From NCBI GenBank assembly GCA_020860755.1, contig JAJBTQ010000020.1, positions 74,842 to 138,841 of the forward strand: a DNA stretch of 64,000 nucleotides, written 5' to 3'. A model generated the notes under the pieces. It made no database searches and had not been told where the DNA came from. It was given only the letters and a program-made list of their open reading frames with translations. The position numbers were made by a program, and so were the translations under genes. Positions 45,602 through 55,664 of the stretch are shown one piece after another (positions within the stretch are counted from its first letter, which is position 1; each line of letters begins with the position of its first letter). The stretch is from Lachnospiraceae bacterium (lineage in GTDB: Bacteria; Bacillota; Clostridia; Lachnospirales; Lachnospiraceae).

Positions 45602-47011
45602 ATGGAATATCATGAGATCACACCGGAAGATGTTCAATACTTAAGGAAAGTGACCGCACCGGAACGCGTTTTGTACGGGGACGAGATCGAGTATGACTAT
45701 CATCACGATGAGCTGCCGCTTTTGGGGACACATGCCCCGGAAGTCGTCGTTTTTGTGCTGACCACGGAGGAAGTCTCCGCAGTCATGAAGTACGCGTATG
45801 AGAACACGATCCCGGTCACGCCGCGCGGTGCCGGGACGGGTCTCTCCGGCGGAGCAGTGCCGCAGTATGGCGGTATTCTCCTTACAACGGAGAAGATGAA
45901 CCGCATCTTAGAATGGGACCTTGACACGATGACGGTGCTCGTGGAGCCGGGCGTGCTCGTGATGGAGCTGGACGCCGCAGCGGAGGAGCGCGACGTGTTC
46001 TATCCGCCGGAGCCGGGTGAAAAGACGGCCTCTTTAGGCGGGAACGTGATGACGAATGCCGGAGGGATGAAGGCCATCGGGTACGGCGTGACGAGAAGGT
46101 ATGTCGTTGACTTAGAGTGTGTCCTGCCGGACGGAAGGGTCATGCAGTTTGGGAGCAACGTGGCCAAGAACACATCCGGGTATGACGTAAAAGACTTGAT
46201 CATCGGATCCGAGGGGACGCTTTGCATCGTCACGAAGATCCGGCTGCGGGTGATCCATCCGCCGAAGGTATCCTACACACTGCTCGTGCCTTACGGCTCT
46301 TTAGAGGAGTGCTTAGATACCGTGCCCAAGTTCATCAACTCCGATCTGGAGCCCGTGGCGATCGAATACATCTCAAAGGCGATCTTAGACGACGCGGCCT
46401 ACTACTTAAACAAGATCATGCCGCACAAGACGGCGGATACCTATATGATCCTGATGTTTAACGGCGGCACGACCGAAGACGTGGAGAGGCGCTGTGACGC
46501 CGCCGCGCAGCTGTGCCTGGATAACGGCGCCGAGGATGTGTTTTTGTGCAACACCGAGGAGACCAAGGACGCCGTGTGGTCCGTTCGGAGTGCCGCGCTG
46601 GAAGCGGAAAAAGTATCGACGAGCGACATGGATGAGTGCGACGTCGTGGTCCCGAGCAACCGGATCGCTGATTTTTCGCACTTTGCGGACTCCCTGATGG
46701 AGAAATATGAGATCCGCATCTCCATCTTCGGCCATGCCGGGGACGGCAACATGCACATCATGCTCATGCGGGACGACATGGATCCGGAGGTCTTTAAAGA
46801 GCGCTATGAGGCGCTGATGTACGAACTGTATGACAAAGCCAGTGAGATGGGCGGACAGGTGTCCGGGGAGCACGGGATCGGCCACGCCAGAGTGAAATAC
46901 TTAGAAAAACAGATGGGACCCGAGATGGTCGGACTGTTTCGGGGCATCAAGGCGGTATTTGACGAGAAAAATATCTTAAATCCCGGGAAAGTGATAAAGG
47001 CTTATGAGTGA
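45602..47011 (+). CDS. FAD-linked lactate dehydrogenase (LctD/GlcD-like)
   Basis: A 469-residue flavoprotein of the D-lactate/glycolate oxidase family. The FAD-binding PCMH domain holds PRGAGTGLSGGAVP and EPGEKTASLGGNVMTNAGGMKAI; the C-terminal substrate domain has IFGHAGDGNMHIMLM and the SGEHGIGHARVKYL motif. Its neighbours EtfB/EtfA make it the catalytic unit of a lactate dehydrogenase that passes electrons to the flavoprotein. The stop overlaps the larA start. Lactate is the inferred substrate; glycolate or another 2-hydroxy acid cannot be excluded. Confidence 0.92.
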   Translation: MEYHEITPEDVQYLRKVTAPERVLYGDEIEYDYHHDELPLLGTHAPEVVVFVLTTEEVSAVMKYAYENTIPVTPRGAGTGLSGGAVPQYGGILLTTEKMNRILEWDLDTMTVLVEPGVLVMELDAAAEERDVFYPPEPGEKTASLGGNVMTNAGGMKAIGYGVTRRYVVDLECVLPDGRVMQFGSNVAKNTSGYDVKDLIIGSEGTLCIVTKIRLRVIHPPKVSYTLLVPYGSLEECLDTVPKFINSDLEPVAIEYISKAILDDAAYYLNKIMPHKTADTYMILMFNGGTTEDVERRCDAAAQLCLDNGAEDVFLCNTEETKDAVWSVRSAALEAEKVSTSDMDECDVVVPSNRIADFSHFADSLMEKYEIRISIFGHAGDGNMHIMLMRDDMDPEVFKERYEALMYELYDKASEMGGQVSGEHGIGHARVKYLEKQMGPEMVGLFRGIKAVFDEKNILNPGKVIKAYE

Positions 47012-48284
47012 GATCAGACTGCCGTATGGCACGGGATCCCTGCCCTGCAGGGCTCCGGAAGAGAGAATCGATGGGATCGTAACGAGCAGGATCTGCGATT
47101 ACGTTCCCGCGGGAAGCCCGGATGAATTGGTGCGCACCGCGCTGGAGAACCCGATCGGATCTGAGCCTCTTTCTGAGCTGGCAAAGGGAAAAGAAAAAGT
47201 GGTAATCTTAGCGAGCGACCACACGCGCCCGGTTCCGAGCAGGGTGATCATGCCGCAGATGCTTTCGGAGATCCGGAAAGGAAATCCGGATGCCGAGATC
47301 ACGATCCTCATCGCGACCGGATGCCACAGGGGTACCCGGAGAGAAGAATTGATCGGAAAGTTCGGGGAGGAGATCGCAGAGACGGAGACGATCGCGATCC
47401 ACGACTGCGATGATTCCGAGATGGCGGATCTCGGGACGCTGCCCTCGGGCGGGCCCCTGATCGTAAACCGCCTGGTAAAGGAGGCGGATCTCGTTGCGGC
47501 CGAGGGGTTTATCGAACCTCATTTTTTCGCGGGCTTTTCCGGTGGGAGAAAGAGTGTCCTGCCAGGGATCGCGGCCCGAAAAGTCGTGCTTGCGAATCAC
47601 AACGGCGCATTTATCGCGGATCCCCACTCCCGGACCGGTATCCTTTCAGACAATCCGATCCACCGGGACATGATCTATGCGGGAGAACAGGCGGGTCTCG
47701 CCTTCGTTGTGAATGTGGTGCTTAACGAACAGCACGACGTGATCTATGCCGTGGCCGGAGATATGCAAAAGGCTCATCTGGCGGGCTGTGAATTTTTAGA
47801 ATCGCACTGCCGGGTAGAGGCCGGCCCGTCCGACATCGTGATCACGTCAAACGGCGGGTATCCGATGGATCAGAATGTCTATCAGTCCGTGAAGGGTATG
47901 ACGGCGGCGGAGGCTGCAGTAAAGCCGGGCGGGGTGATCATCATCGCCGCCAAATGCGAGGACGGGGTCGGGGGAGACTCCTTCTATCAGACATTTGCGG
48001 ATGAGAGAGACTTAACGCGCATGACGGACGGTTTTGTGGCGACGCCGCCGGAGGAGACACGCGTCGATCAGTGGGAGTCCCAGATCCTGGCGCGGGTGCT
48101 TACACGGGCTCATGTGATCTTTGTCTCCGATTTAGAAGACGAGATCGTCCGAAACTTTCAGATGACGCCGGCAAAGGACATCGAGGGGGCACTTAAAGCT
48201 GCGGATGAGATCCTGGGGAACTCTTACGGCAGGATCACGGTGATCCCGGACGGAATGGGCGTCATAGTGAAGGGAAACAGTTAA
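47004..48284 (+). CDS. larA: Nickel-pincer lactate racemase LarA
   Basis: LarA interconverts D- and L-lactate with a nickel-pincer nucleotide. The key residues are in place: Asp72 and Arg75 (SDHTRPVPS), His108 (ATGCHRGTR), His173 (EPHFFAGFSGG) and Lys183 (GGRKSVLPG), the lysine that carries the cofactor. At 426 residues the length is normal. The ATG overlaps the preceding oxidase stop. The cofactor genes larB, larC and larE are not in this window. LarA homologues also act on other 2-hydroxy acids, but the dehydrogenase next to it supports lactate. Confidence 0.92.
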   Translation: MSEIRLPYGTGSLPCRAPEERIDGIVTSRICDYVPAGSPDELVRTALENPIGSEPLSELAKGKEKVVILASDHTRPVPSRVIMPQMLSEIRKGNPDAEITILIATGCHRGTRREELIGKFGEEIAETETIAIHDCDDSEMADLGTLPSGGPLIVNRLVKEADLVAAEGFIEPHFFAGFSGGRKSVLPGIAARKVVLANHNGAFIADPHSRTGILSDNPIHRDMIYAGEQAGLAFVVNVVLNEQHDVIYAVAGDMQKAHLAGCEFLESHCRVEAGPSDIVITSNGGYPMDQNVYQSVKGMTAAEAAVKPGGVIIIAAKCEDGVGGDSFYQTFADERDLTRMTDGFVATPPEETRVDQWESQILARVLTRAHVIFVSDLEDEIVRNFQMTPAKDIEGALKAADEILGNSYGRITVIPDGMGVIVKGNS

Positions 48285-48336
48285 GATAACTGAGAAATGT
48301 TTAAGCGACGGCAGAGCATTTATGCCGGGGGATATG

Positions 48337-48858
48337 ATGAGGGAAAAAGACATGGAAGAAAAAGATATGGAAGAAAAGACAGAACAGGAAAAAAGAGAGG
48401 AGCTTCTTGCCTGGGCATCCGATCGATGCTGTTACTATAAAACACAGGGGTATCACTGTTCGGAGTCGACGATCCGCGCCTGTTCGGAGGCGCTGGGTCT
48501 GACCCTTTCCGAGGATGTGCTCCGGAGCGCCTGCGGATTCCGCGGGGGCGGCGGCGGTTACCATGACCGCTGCGGCGTCGTGGAAGCGGGTTGTATGCTG
48601 ATCTCTTATCTTTACGGGCGGCTCTCCCCTTATCAGGAGGCCTGGCCCTACAGCTATCTGATTCGGGTTCTGCACGAGCGCTTTAAAGAGGAACTCGGGA
48701 CGATCTACTGCCGCGATATCCTGCCGAAAGAGCTGGAGTCGGGAACAGATACGCCCTGCATGTCCACCTATGCGGCCGGCGCCCGTGTCGTGGTGGGAGT
48801 GATCCTTGACGCGCCGGATCTGCTTTTGCACATCCCGGAAGAGGAAAAAGAAATATAA
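48337..48858 (+). CDS. C_GCAxxG_C_C family redox-type protein
   Basis: A 173-residue cysteine-rich protein of the C_GCAxxG_C_C family (redox-active, often beside oxidoreductases). Cys are spread in the family pattern: CC near residue 30, HCSES, ACGFRGGGGG, RCGVVEAGC, then single Cys at about 145 and 160. The start at 48337 has GGGGG five bases upstream; in-frame ATGs at 48322 and 48334 are possible. The N-terminus repeats DMEEK. It follows larA by 52 bases. The function is not known. Confidence 0.78.
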   Translation: MREKDMEEKDMEEKTEQEKREELLAWASDRCCYYKTQGYHCSESTIRACSEALGLTLSEDVLRSACGFRGGGGGYHDRCGVVEAGCMLISYLYGRLSPYQEAWPYSYLIRVLHERFKEELGTIYCRDILPKELESGTDTPCMSTYAAGARVVVGVILDAPDLLLHIPEEEKEI

Positions 48859-48921
48859 GAGGAGTCCGGAGAGAGGAAAGTACATCGCATCAAAGGATCG
48901 TAAACGATCCGGAATAATCTG

Positions 48922-48973
48922 TGATCTCCGGGGGTGTCAAGAAAAAATGATCTCCGGGGGTGTCAAGAAAAAA
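48922..48973 (+). repeat. Perfect 26-base tandem duplication containing a terminator arm
   Basis: TGATCTCC-GGGGG-TGTCAAGAAAAAA occurs twice in direct tandem (48922-48947 and 48948-48973) without a difference. Each copy holds GGGGTGTCAAGA, which is complementary to the 3' arm at 48975-48986. Confidence 0.97.
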
Positions 48974-48995
48974 CTCTTGACACCCCTGTTTTTTT
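48957..48995 (+). terminator. Terminator before ylxM
   Basis: GGGGTGTCAAGA (48957-48968) pairs perfectly with TCTTGACACCCC (48975-48986), 12 bp, followed by a T run. The first repeat copy can pair with the same arm as an alternative. Confidence 0.93.
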
Positions 48996-49005
48996 ATGAT
49001 ACTCT
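48977..49005 (+). promoter_or_regulatory. Promoter of ylxM-ffh overlapping the terminator
   Basis: TTGACA (48977-48982), inside the 3' arm of the terminator, is 17 bp from TACTCT (49000-49005). Confidence 0.65.
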
Positions 49006-49032
49006 TGCCAAGTGACAGGCAGGGAGACAGCT

Positions 49033-49368
49033 ATGGAAAAGATCGCACGTCAGGTATTTTTATATGATTTTTACGGAGATCTGCTGACAGACCACCAGAA
49101 GAGTGTTTATGAGGATGTGGTCTTAAACGATATGTCCTTAGGCGAGATCGCCGAAGAGCGCGGGATCAGCCGTCAGGGCGTACACGATCTCGTAAAGCGC
49201 TGCGATAAGATCCTTGCCGCCTACGAGGAGAAGCTGCACTTAGCCGAACGGTTTTTAAAGACAAAAGACGATGTCACGCAGATCCTTAAGCTTGCCGCTT
49301 CGGATTCGGATCCCGAGGTCATGCGTGAGATCCGGGAGATCTCCGAGCGCATCTTAGATGAGCTTTAG
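49033..49368 (+). CDS. ylxM: YlxM/p13 family SRP-associated helix-turn-helix protein
   Basis: A 111-residue UPF0122 protein. A sigma-70-region-4-like helix-turn-helix is clear (SLGEIAEERGISRQGVHDLVKRC). YlxM proteins are encoded directly before ffh and have been reported to modulate SRP. The start at 49033 follows AGGGAGA by 6 bases; a GTG at 49012 is in frame but has no site. ffh starts 37 bases later. Confidence 0.93.
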   Translation: MEKIARQVFLYDFYGDLLTDHQKSVYEDVVLNDMSLGEIAEERGISRQGVHDLVKRCDKILAAYEEKLHLAERFLKTKDDVTQILKLAASDSDPEVMREIREISERILDEL

Positions 49369-49404
49369 AGACGAAACTGTCCTTATTTTAGAGGAATATA
49401 AGAT

Positions 49405-50775
<1,371 letters not shown>

Positions 50776-50852
50776 AGCGCGCAAAGGCACTTTTTTGTCT
50801 TTCGCGAATACAGACTTCAATAAAGCAAGAAAACATCAGGAGGTAACACAAG

Positions 50853-51098
50853 ATGGCAGTAAAGATTCGTTTAAAGAGAATCGGAAAGAAAAAACATCCC
50901 TTTTACCGGATCGTGGTAGCGGACGCGAGAAGCCCGCGTGACGGCAGGACGATCGAGGAGATCGGGTACTATGATCCGATGAAGTCCCCGTCGGAGATCC
51001 GCGTGGATGAGGAAGCTGCGAGAAAGTGGCTGGCAACGGGAGCACAGCCCACAGAGACCGTGGGGAAGCTCTTAAAGATCGCCGGAATCGCAAAATAA
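50853..51098 (+). CDS. rpsP: 30S ribosomal protein S16
   Basis: An 81-residue small-subunit protein starting [26 protein letters not shown], the family signature. AGGAGGTAACACAAG is an excellent ribosome site. It is followed by khpA, rimM, trmD and rplS. Confidence 0.98.
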   Translation: MAVKIRLKRIGKKKHPFYRIVVADARSPRDGRTIEEIGYYDPMKSPSEIRVDEEAARKWLATGAQPTETVGKLLKIAGIAK

Positions 51099-51119
51099 TT
51101 GGTCAGTGAGGAAAACGAA

Positions 51120-51347
51120 ATGAAAGAATTGGTAGAGGTAATCGCAAAATCACTCGTCGACAATCCGGACGAGGTCTCTGTCGAAGTAACGGACAAGGGA
51201 CGGGTGATCCTCCTTGAACTTCACGTCGCCTCCTCCGATATGGGTAAAGTGATCGGCAAACAGGGCCGGATCGCTAAAGCGATCCGTACCGTTGTCAAAG
51301 CGGCATCCTCGAAAGAGGAGAAGAAAGTCGTCGTCGAGATCGTATAG
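51120..51347 (+). CDS. khpA: KH-domain RNA-binding protein KhpA
   Basis: A 75-residue single KH domain (YlqC/KhpA). The GxxG loop reads GKQG in VIGKQGRIAKAIR. KhpA forms a complex with KhpB (Jag) and binds many RNAs in Gram-positives. The start at 51120 is preferred over an upstream in-frame TTG because GTGAGGAAAACG sits just before it and the conserved N-terminus begins there. Confidence 0.95.
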   Translation: MKELVEVIAKSLVDNPDEVSVEVTDKGRVILLELHVASSDMGKVIGKQGRIAKAIRTVVKAASSKEEKKVVVEIV

Positions 51348-51364
51348 GGACGAGGTCATTTTGT

Positions 51365-51874
51365 ATGGAAGACAGGTTTCAGGTCGGCGTGATCTCCTCA
51401 CCCCACGGCGTTGCCGGTGAGGTAAAAGTGTATCCCACGACGGATGATATCCGTCGCTTTAAAGATCTTCGGCAGGTGATCTTAGATGACGGAAAAGCAG
51501 AGCGCGAACTCACCGTCGTGCAGGCCCGTATCTCAAAGCAGATGGCTATCTTAAAGTTCGAGGAATTTACAAACCGGGACGAGGTGGAGCCTCTTAGGGG
51601 AAAGAGCCTGTATGTGACGAGGGAAAACGCGGTAAAGCTCGATAAGGGAGAGTACTTTATCGCGGACCTGATCGGGCTGCGAGTCGTCTCCACGGACGGA
51701 GAAGAGCTTGGGACGCTTCAGGATGTGATGCTGACCGGAGCCAACGATGTCTATGTCATAGCAAGCCCGGACGGGGAAGAGCTTTTGCTTCCCGCTATCC
51801 GGGACTGTATTCGCGGGATCGATATGGAGCAGGGGGTCATCACGGTATATCTGATGCCCGGCCTGCGAAGCTGA
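51365..51874 (+). CDS. rimM: Ribosome maturation factor RimM
   Basis: A 169-residue factor for 30S head assembly that binds S19. The N-terminal RimM barrel starts FQVGVISSPHGVAGEVKVYPTTD, and a PRC-barrel domain follows with GEYFIADLIGL and the final LLPAIRDCIRGID. It sits in its usual place between khpA and trmD. Confidence 0.97.
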   Translation: MEDRFQVGVISSPHGVAGEVKVYPTTDDIRRFKDLRQVILDDGKAERELTVVQARISKQMAILKFEEFTNRDEVEPLRGKSLYVTRENAVKLDKGEYFIADLIGLRVVSTDGEELGTLQDVMLTGANDVYVIASPDGEELLLPAIRDCIRGIDMEQGVITVYLMPGLRS

Positions 51875-51884
51875 CGGAGGAAAA

Positions 51885-52622
51885 ATGCGGTTTCATATTT
51901 TGACGCTGTTTCCGGACATGGTCAGGCAGGGGCTGGAGACAAGCGTGATCGGAAAAGCCATTGAAAATGAGATCATATCGCTGCATGTCGTGGATATCCG
52001 CGACTTCACGACGGATCCGCATGGAAAAGTGGACGACTACCCTTACGGAGGCGGAGCCGGTATGATCATGCAGGCCCAGCCGATCTATGATGCATGGAAA
52101 ACTGTCACAGATGAGATCGGATACGAGCCGCGCTGTATTTATCTGACCCCGCAGGGGCAGCATTTTACGCAGTCCATGGCGAGAGAACTCGCCGGGGAGA
52201 AAGATCTGATCCTGTTGTGCGGACACTACGAAGGGGTCGACGAGCGTGTCTTGGAAGAGATCGTCACGGATCACGTGTCGATCGGGGACTATGTCTTAAC
52301 CGGCGGGGAACTGCCCGCCATGGTGATGGCGGATGCCATCGCCCGCATGGTGCCGGGTGTGCTCACAAATGAGGAGTCAGCCGGTACGGAATCACTTGAC
52401 GGGGGTCTGTTGGAATACCCTCAGTACAGCCGCCCGGCCACGTGGCACGGAAGGGAAGTGCCTGAGGTGCTCCTTAGCGGCGACCATGAAAAAGTGGAGG
52501 CCTGGAGGCACGACCGGTCGGTTGAGCGGACGTTTTGCCGCAGGCCGGATCTTCTTCGGGAAGCTAAGCTTTCCGGAGAGGATGTAAAGCGGATCTTAAA
52601 GGACATACCGAAGGATTGTTAG
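51885..52622 (+). CDS. trmD: tRNA (guanine37-N1)-methyltransferase TrmD
   Basis: TrmD methylates G37 of tRNAs to prevent frameshifting. The 245-residue SPOUT protein has the trefoil-knot SAM site in LLCGHYEGVDERV and IGDYVLTGGELPAM. The N-terminal FHILTLFPDMV and PYGGGAGMIMQ are typical. GGAGGAAAA lies before the ATG. Confidence 0.98.
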   Translation: MRFHILTLFPDMVRQGLETSVIGKAIENEIISLHVVDIRDFTTDPHGKVDDYPYGGGAGMIMQAQPIYDAWKTVTDEIGYEPRCIYLTPQGQHFTQSMARELAGEKDLILLCGHYEGVDERVLEEIVTDHVSIGDYVLTGGELPAMVMADAIARMVPGVLTNEESAGTESLDGGLLEYPQYSRPATWHGREVPEVLLSGDHEKVEAWRHDRSVERTFCRRPDLLREAKLSGEDVKRILKDIPKDC

Positions 52623-52694
52623 AGAGATCGGCAAGACGCCTGTTTTTGCAGGTTTTTGGGGCAATTGTTTTTGGCAGGTTTTCGGGGAAACTAC

Positions 52695-52723
52695 TTGCAA
52701 TTCGCCGCAACCTGTGCTAAAGT
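52695..52723 (+). promoter_or_regulatory. Possible rplS promoter
   Basis: TTGCAA (52695-52700) and TAAAGT (52718-52723), 17 bp apart, lie in the 181-base trmD-rplS gap. The 75 or so bases that follow could form an autoregulatory L19 leader; I could not confirm one. Confidence 0.45.
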
Positions 52724-52803
52724 TATTTTTGCTGTGAATGAAAAGCGATGGTCCTCTGATACGGGAGTGTATTAAGAACATCAAATGATCAGGAGGTCAC
52801 ATT

Positions 52804-53157
52804 ATGAACGCGAGTGAGATTATCAGAAGTATCGAAGAAGAACAGATGAAAGATGATGTGGCAGAGTTCCACGCGGGCGACACCGTGCGCGTACATGCCA
52901 AGATCAAAGAAGGCAACCGCGAGAGGATCCAGGTGTTTGAGGGCACTGTCTTAAAGAGACAGGGCGGCAGCAACCGTGAGACTTTTACAGTCCGCAAGTT
53001 TTCCAACGGAGTCGGTGTGGAGAAGACCTGGCCGGTCCACTCCCCGATCGTAGAGAAGATCGAGGTGGTTCGCCGGGGCAAGGTCAGACGAGCGAAGCTG
53101 ACTTACTTAAGAGGCCGCGTCGGAAAGAAGGCCAAGGTAAAAGAACTTGTGAAATAA
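52804..53157 (+). CDS. rplS: 50S ribosomal protein L19
   Basis: A 117-residue protein at the 30S-50S interface. The signature [26 protein letters not shown] and [16 protein letters not shown] are diagnostic. AGGAGGTCAC precedes the ATG. A strong palindromic terminator follows. Confidence 0.98.
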   Translation: MNASEIIRSIEEEQMKDDVAEFHAGDTVRVHAKIKEGNRERIQVFEGTVLKRQGGSNRETFTVRKFSNGVGVEKTWPVHSPIVEKIEVVRRGKVRRAKLTYLRGRVGKKAKVKELVK

Positions 53158-53169
53158 GATGCTTTTGAC

Positions 53170-53204
53170 GGGGTTGTGATCGATCACAACCCCTTTGTGT
53201 TTCT
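53170..53204 (+). terminator. rplS terminator
   Basis: A perfect 24-base palindrome, GGGGTTGTGATC followed by GATCACAACCCC (53170-53193), is followed by a T-rich stretch. Confidence 0.85.
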
Positions 53205-53234
53205 TAAAGGTACTTTGCATGCAGGAGGCTGCTG

Positions 53235-53819
53235 ATGGCGCTCTTTTCGAGAAACGAACTCAGTTTCAGACATCACAGACGCAGGATCCGGCTCGGCGCG
53301 ATGCGCCAGGTCCTTATCATAATAATAGAGATAGCGGCAGCGCTCGTGCTGGCGTTTCTTTTGGTGTACGGCCTGGGACTTCGGGTCAACGTATCCGGAA
53401 ACTCCATGGAGACCACACTTTCAGACGGCGAATCCGTCTTTGTAAACCGCCTCGCCTATCGGGTCGGCTCCCCGAAGTCCGGAGACGTCGTAGTCTTTAT
53501 GCCCAACGGAAATGAAAAAAGTCCCTACTACATCAAGCGCGTGGTCGCGGCTCCCGGAGATTCCGTTCAGATCAAGGACGGCGTGATCTATGTCAACGAT
53601 GTCATGTTTGACGATAAGGACACGGAGGCCGTGGCGGATGCCGGGCTGGCGGAGGAAAAGCTGACCATGGGCGATGACGAGTACTTTGTGATCGGAGACA
53701 ACCGCAACAGCAGTGAGGACAGCCGCTATACCAGCTTCGGGAATGTAAAAAAAGAGTATATCATAGGAAAAGCGTGGTTCCACTACGACGCGATCAACGA
53801 TCTGGGGCGCGTGAAGTAG
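53235..53819 (+). CDS. lepB: Signal peptidase I (second copy)
   Basis: A 194-residue type I signal peptidase. After a basic N-terminus a membrane helix spans about 25-47. The catalytic Ser57 lies in VSGNSMETTL and Lys101 in YYIKRVVAAPGD; GDNRNSSEDSR follows. It lacks the inserts of the copy at 25685. In this place, after rplS and before rbgA, signal peptidases are common in Clostridia. GCAGGAGGCTGCTG precedes the ATG. Confidence 0.95.
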   Translation: MALFSRNELSFRHHRRRIRLGAMRQVLIIIIEIAAALVLAFLLVYGLGLRVNVSGNSMETTLSDGESVFVNRLAYRVGSPKSGDVVVFMPNGNEKSPYYIKRVVAAPGDSVQIKDGVIYVNDVMFDDKDTEAVADAGLAEEKLTMGDDEYFVIGDNRNSSEDSRYTSFGNVKKEYIIGKAWFHYDAINDLGRVK

Positions 53820-53835
53820 ATGAGAGGGATAAGGG

Positions 53836-54699
53836 ATGAACTATCAGTGGTATCCGGGTCACATGACCAAGGCAAAACGACAGATGCAGGAAGACATCAA
53901 ACTGATCGATCTGGTCATCGAGCTGGTGGATGCCCGTATCCCCTTAAGCAGCCGCAATCCGGACATCGATGAGCTGGGCAAAAACAAGGCCCGGCTGATC
54001 CTGCTTAATAAAGCCGACCTGGCCGATGAGAAGAAAAACAGACTCTGGAGAGACTACTTTAAAAATCAGGGATTTTACGTCATCGAGCTGGATGCGCGAA
54101 AGCACACTGCCATGAAGTCGATCCAGGAGACGATCTTGGACTCCTGCAAAGAAAAGATCGAACGCGACAAAAAGCGCGGCATCAAAAACCGGCCGATCCG
54201 CGCCATGGTCGTGGGGATCCCAAACGTGGGAAAGTCCACATTCATCAATTCCTTTGCCGGGAAAGCCTGCGCGAAGACCGGAAACAAACCCGGGGTCACA
54301 AAGGGAAAGCAGTGGATCAAGATCAATAAGAGCGTCGAGCTTTTGGACACGCCGGGGATCCTCTGGCCGAAGTTTGACGATCAGGAGGTCGGCCTGCGCC
54401 TGGCATGGATCGGCTCTCTAAACGACAATAACATCGATACCGAAGAACTGGCCCTGGAGCTGATCTCGTTTTTGGTGAAAGAATATCCCGGAGCGTTAAG
54501 CGGGCGCTATGGCGTGTCGGAGGATAGGAAACAGACGATAGAGATCTTGGGCGAGATCGCCGAAAAGCGCAGTCTTCTTCGTACCGGCGGCGAGATCGAC
54601 CGCACACGGGCAGCGGCGCTTTTGATGGATGAGTTTCGAAGCGGGAGACTCGGGCGTATAACTCTGGAAGTGCCGCAGGAAGAACAGAGCAATGGCTGA
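53836..54699 (+). CDS. rbgA: Ribosome biogenesis GTPase RbgA (YlqF)
   Basis: RbgA is needed for late 50S assembly. It is a circularly permuted GTPase: G4 (NKAD, 58-61) comes before G1 (GIPNVGKST, 127-135) and G3 (DTPG, 171-174). The N-terminal QWYPGHMTKAKRQM is the family signature. The 287-residue protein overlaps rnhB by 8 bases. Confidence 0.97.
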   Translation: MNYQWYPGHMTKAKRQMQEDIKLIDLVIELVDARIPLSSRNPDIDELGKNKARLILLNKADLADEKKNRLWRDYFKNQGFYVIELDARKHTAMKSIQETILDSCKEKIERDKKRGIKNRPIRAMVVGIPNVGKSTFINSFAGKACAKTGNKPGVTKGKQWIKINKSVELLDTPGILWPKFDDQEVGLRLAWIGSLNDNNIDTEELALELISFLVKEYPGALSGRYGVSEDRKQTIEILGEIAEKRSLLRTGGEIDRTRAAALLMDEFRSGRLGRITLEVPQEEQSNG

Positions 54700-55456
54700 A
54701 GAAAAAACGATCGGAGCGATCCGGGAAGAATTAAAACAAACGGCGGACAGTGAACTGGCCGCCTTTCTGGATGCCTATGAAGCGGATGGGCGCGCCGGGG
54801 TGCAGGCCCTTGTAGGGCAGGCCAAAAAGAGGCAGGAGAAGCTTGCGGCCGAGATCGCGCGGACGGAAAACTTAAAAATCTATGAGCGAAAGTACGCGGA
54901 CTATGCCTACATCTGCGGGATCGACGAGGTCGGCCGCGGACCTCTGGCCGGACCCGTTGTGGCGGGGGCCGTGATCCTGCCGAAGGACTGCGATATTTTG
55001 TATATCAACGATTCCAAAAAGCTCTCCGCCAAAAAGCGGGAAGAGCTTTATGATGTGATCATGGATCAGGCCGTCGCCGTCGGCATCGGCATGGTCGGAC
55101 CGCAAAAGATCGACGAGATCAACATCCTGCAGGCGACCTACGAGGCGATGCGGGAGGCGATCGGAAAGCTAAAGCCCCGGCCGACACTGCTCTTAAACGA
55201 CGCGGTGACAATCCCGGGCGTGGACATCGATCAGGTTCCGATCATCAAGGGGGATGCGAAGAGCATCTCGATCGGGGCGGCCAGCATCGTGGCCAAAGTG
55301 ACAAGAGACCGGTTAATGGTGGAGTATGACGCGCTGATGCCGGAGTACGGATTCGCGTCAAATAAAGGATACGGTTCGGCTGCACACATCGAGGCGCTAA
55401 AAAAATACGGGCCGTCGCCGATCCACAGGCAAAGTTTTATCGGAAATTTCATCTGA
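54692..55456 (+). CDS. rnhB: Ribonuclease HII
   Basis: RNase HII removes single ribonucleotides and primers from DNA. The catalytic Asp78-Glu79 pair lies in YICGIDEVGRGPLAGPVVA; further acidic residues are in NDSKKL and LNDAV. At 254 residues it has the 70-residue N-terminal extension typical of Gram-positive RnhB. It overlaps rbgA. Confidence 0.97.
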   Translation: MAEEKTIGAIREELKQTADSELAAFLDAYEADGRAGVQALVGQAKKRQEKLAAEIARTENLKIYERKYADYAYICGIDEVGRGPLAGPVVAGAVILPKDCDILYINDSKKLSAKKREELYDVIMDQAVAVGIGMVGPQKIDEINILQATYEAMREAIGKLKPRPTLLLNDAVTIPGVDIDQVPIIKGDAKSISIGAASIVAKVTRDRLMVEYDALMPEYGFASNKGYGSAAHIEALKKYGPSPIHRQSFIGNFI

Positions 55457-55499
55457 AAAAGAAATTGAAATCCGGATGTGGGGATGATATGACAAACGC

Positions 55500-55545
55500 A
55501 AAAAGTAGTCGCCTGCATCCCGAAAAGATCAGCGACTACTTTTTT
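55500..55545 (+). terminator. rnhB terminator
   Basis: AAAAAGTAGTCGC (55500-55512) pairs perfectly with GCGACTACTTTTT (55532-55544), 13 bp, around a 19-base loop. Confidence 0.9.
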
Positions 55546-55598
55546 CAGCTTGATATTTTCCCGGGTCGGATAGGACAGATCTATCTTTCCCAGTTGTC

Positions 55599-55627
55599 TT
55601 GCTGAATATATTAGCACAGGATATAAT
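55599..55627 (+). promoter_or_regulatory. yraN promoter
   Basis: TTGCTG (55599-55604) and TATAAT (55622-55627), 17 bp apart, lie just upstream of the chosen yraN start. Confidence 0.72.
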
Positions 55628-55664
55628 ATTTTGTCAAAATAAAAGCCTGGGAAAAGGAATTAAA

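Noticed and set aside
48922..48973. CRISPR-like repeat
   Set aside because: Only two copies exist, in direct contact without a spacer, and they carry a terminator arm.
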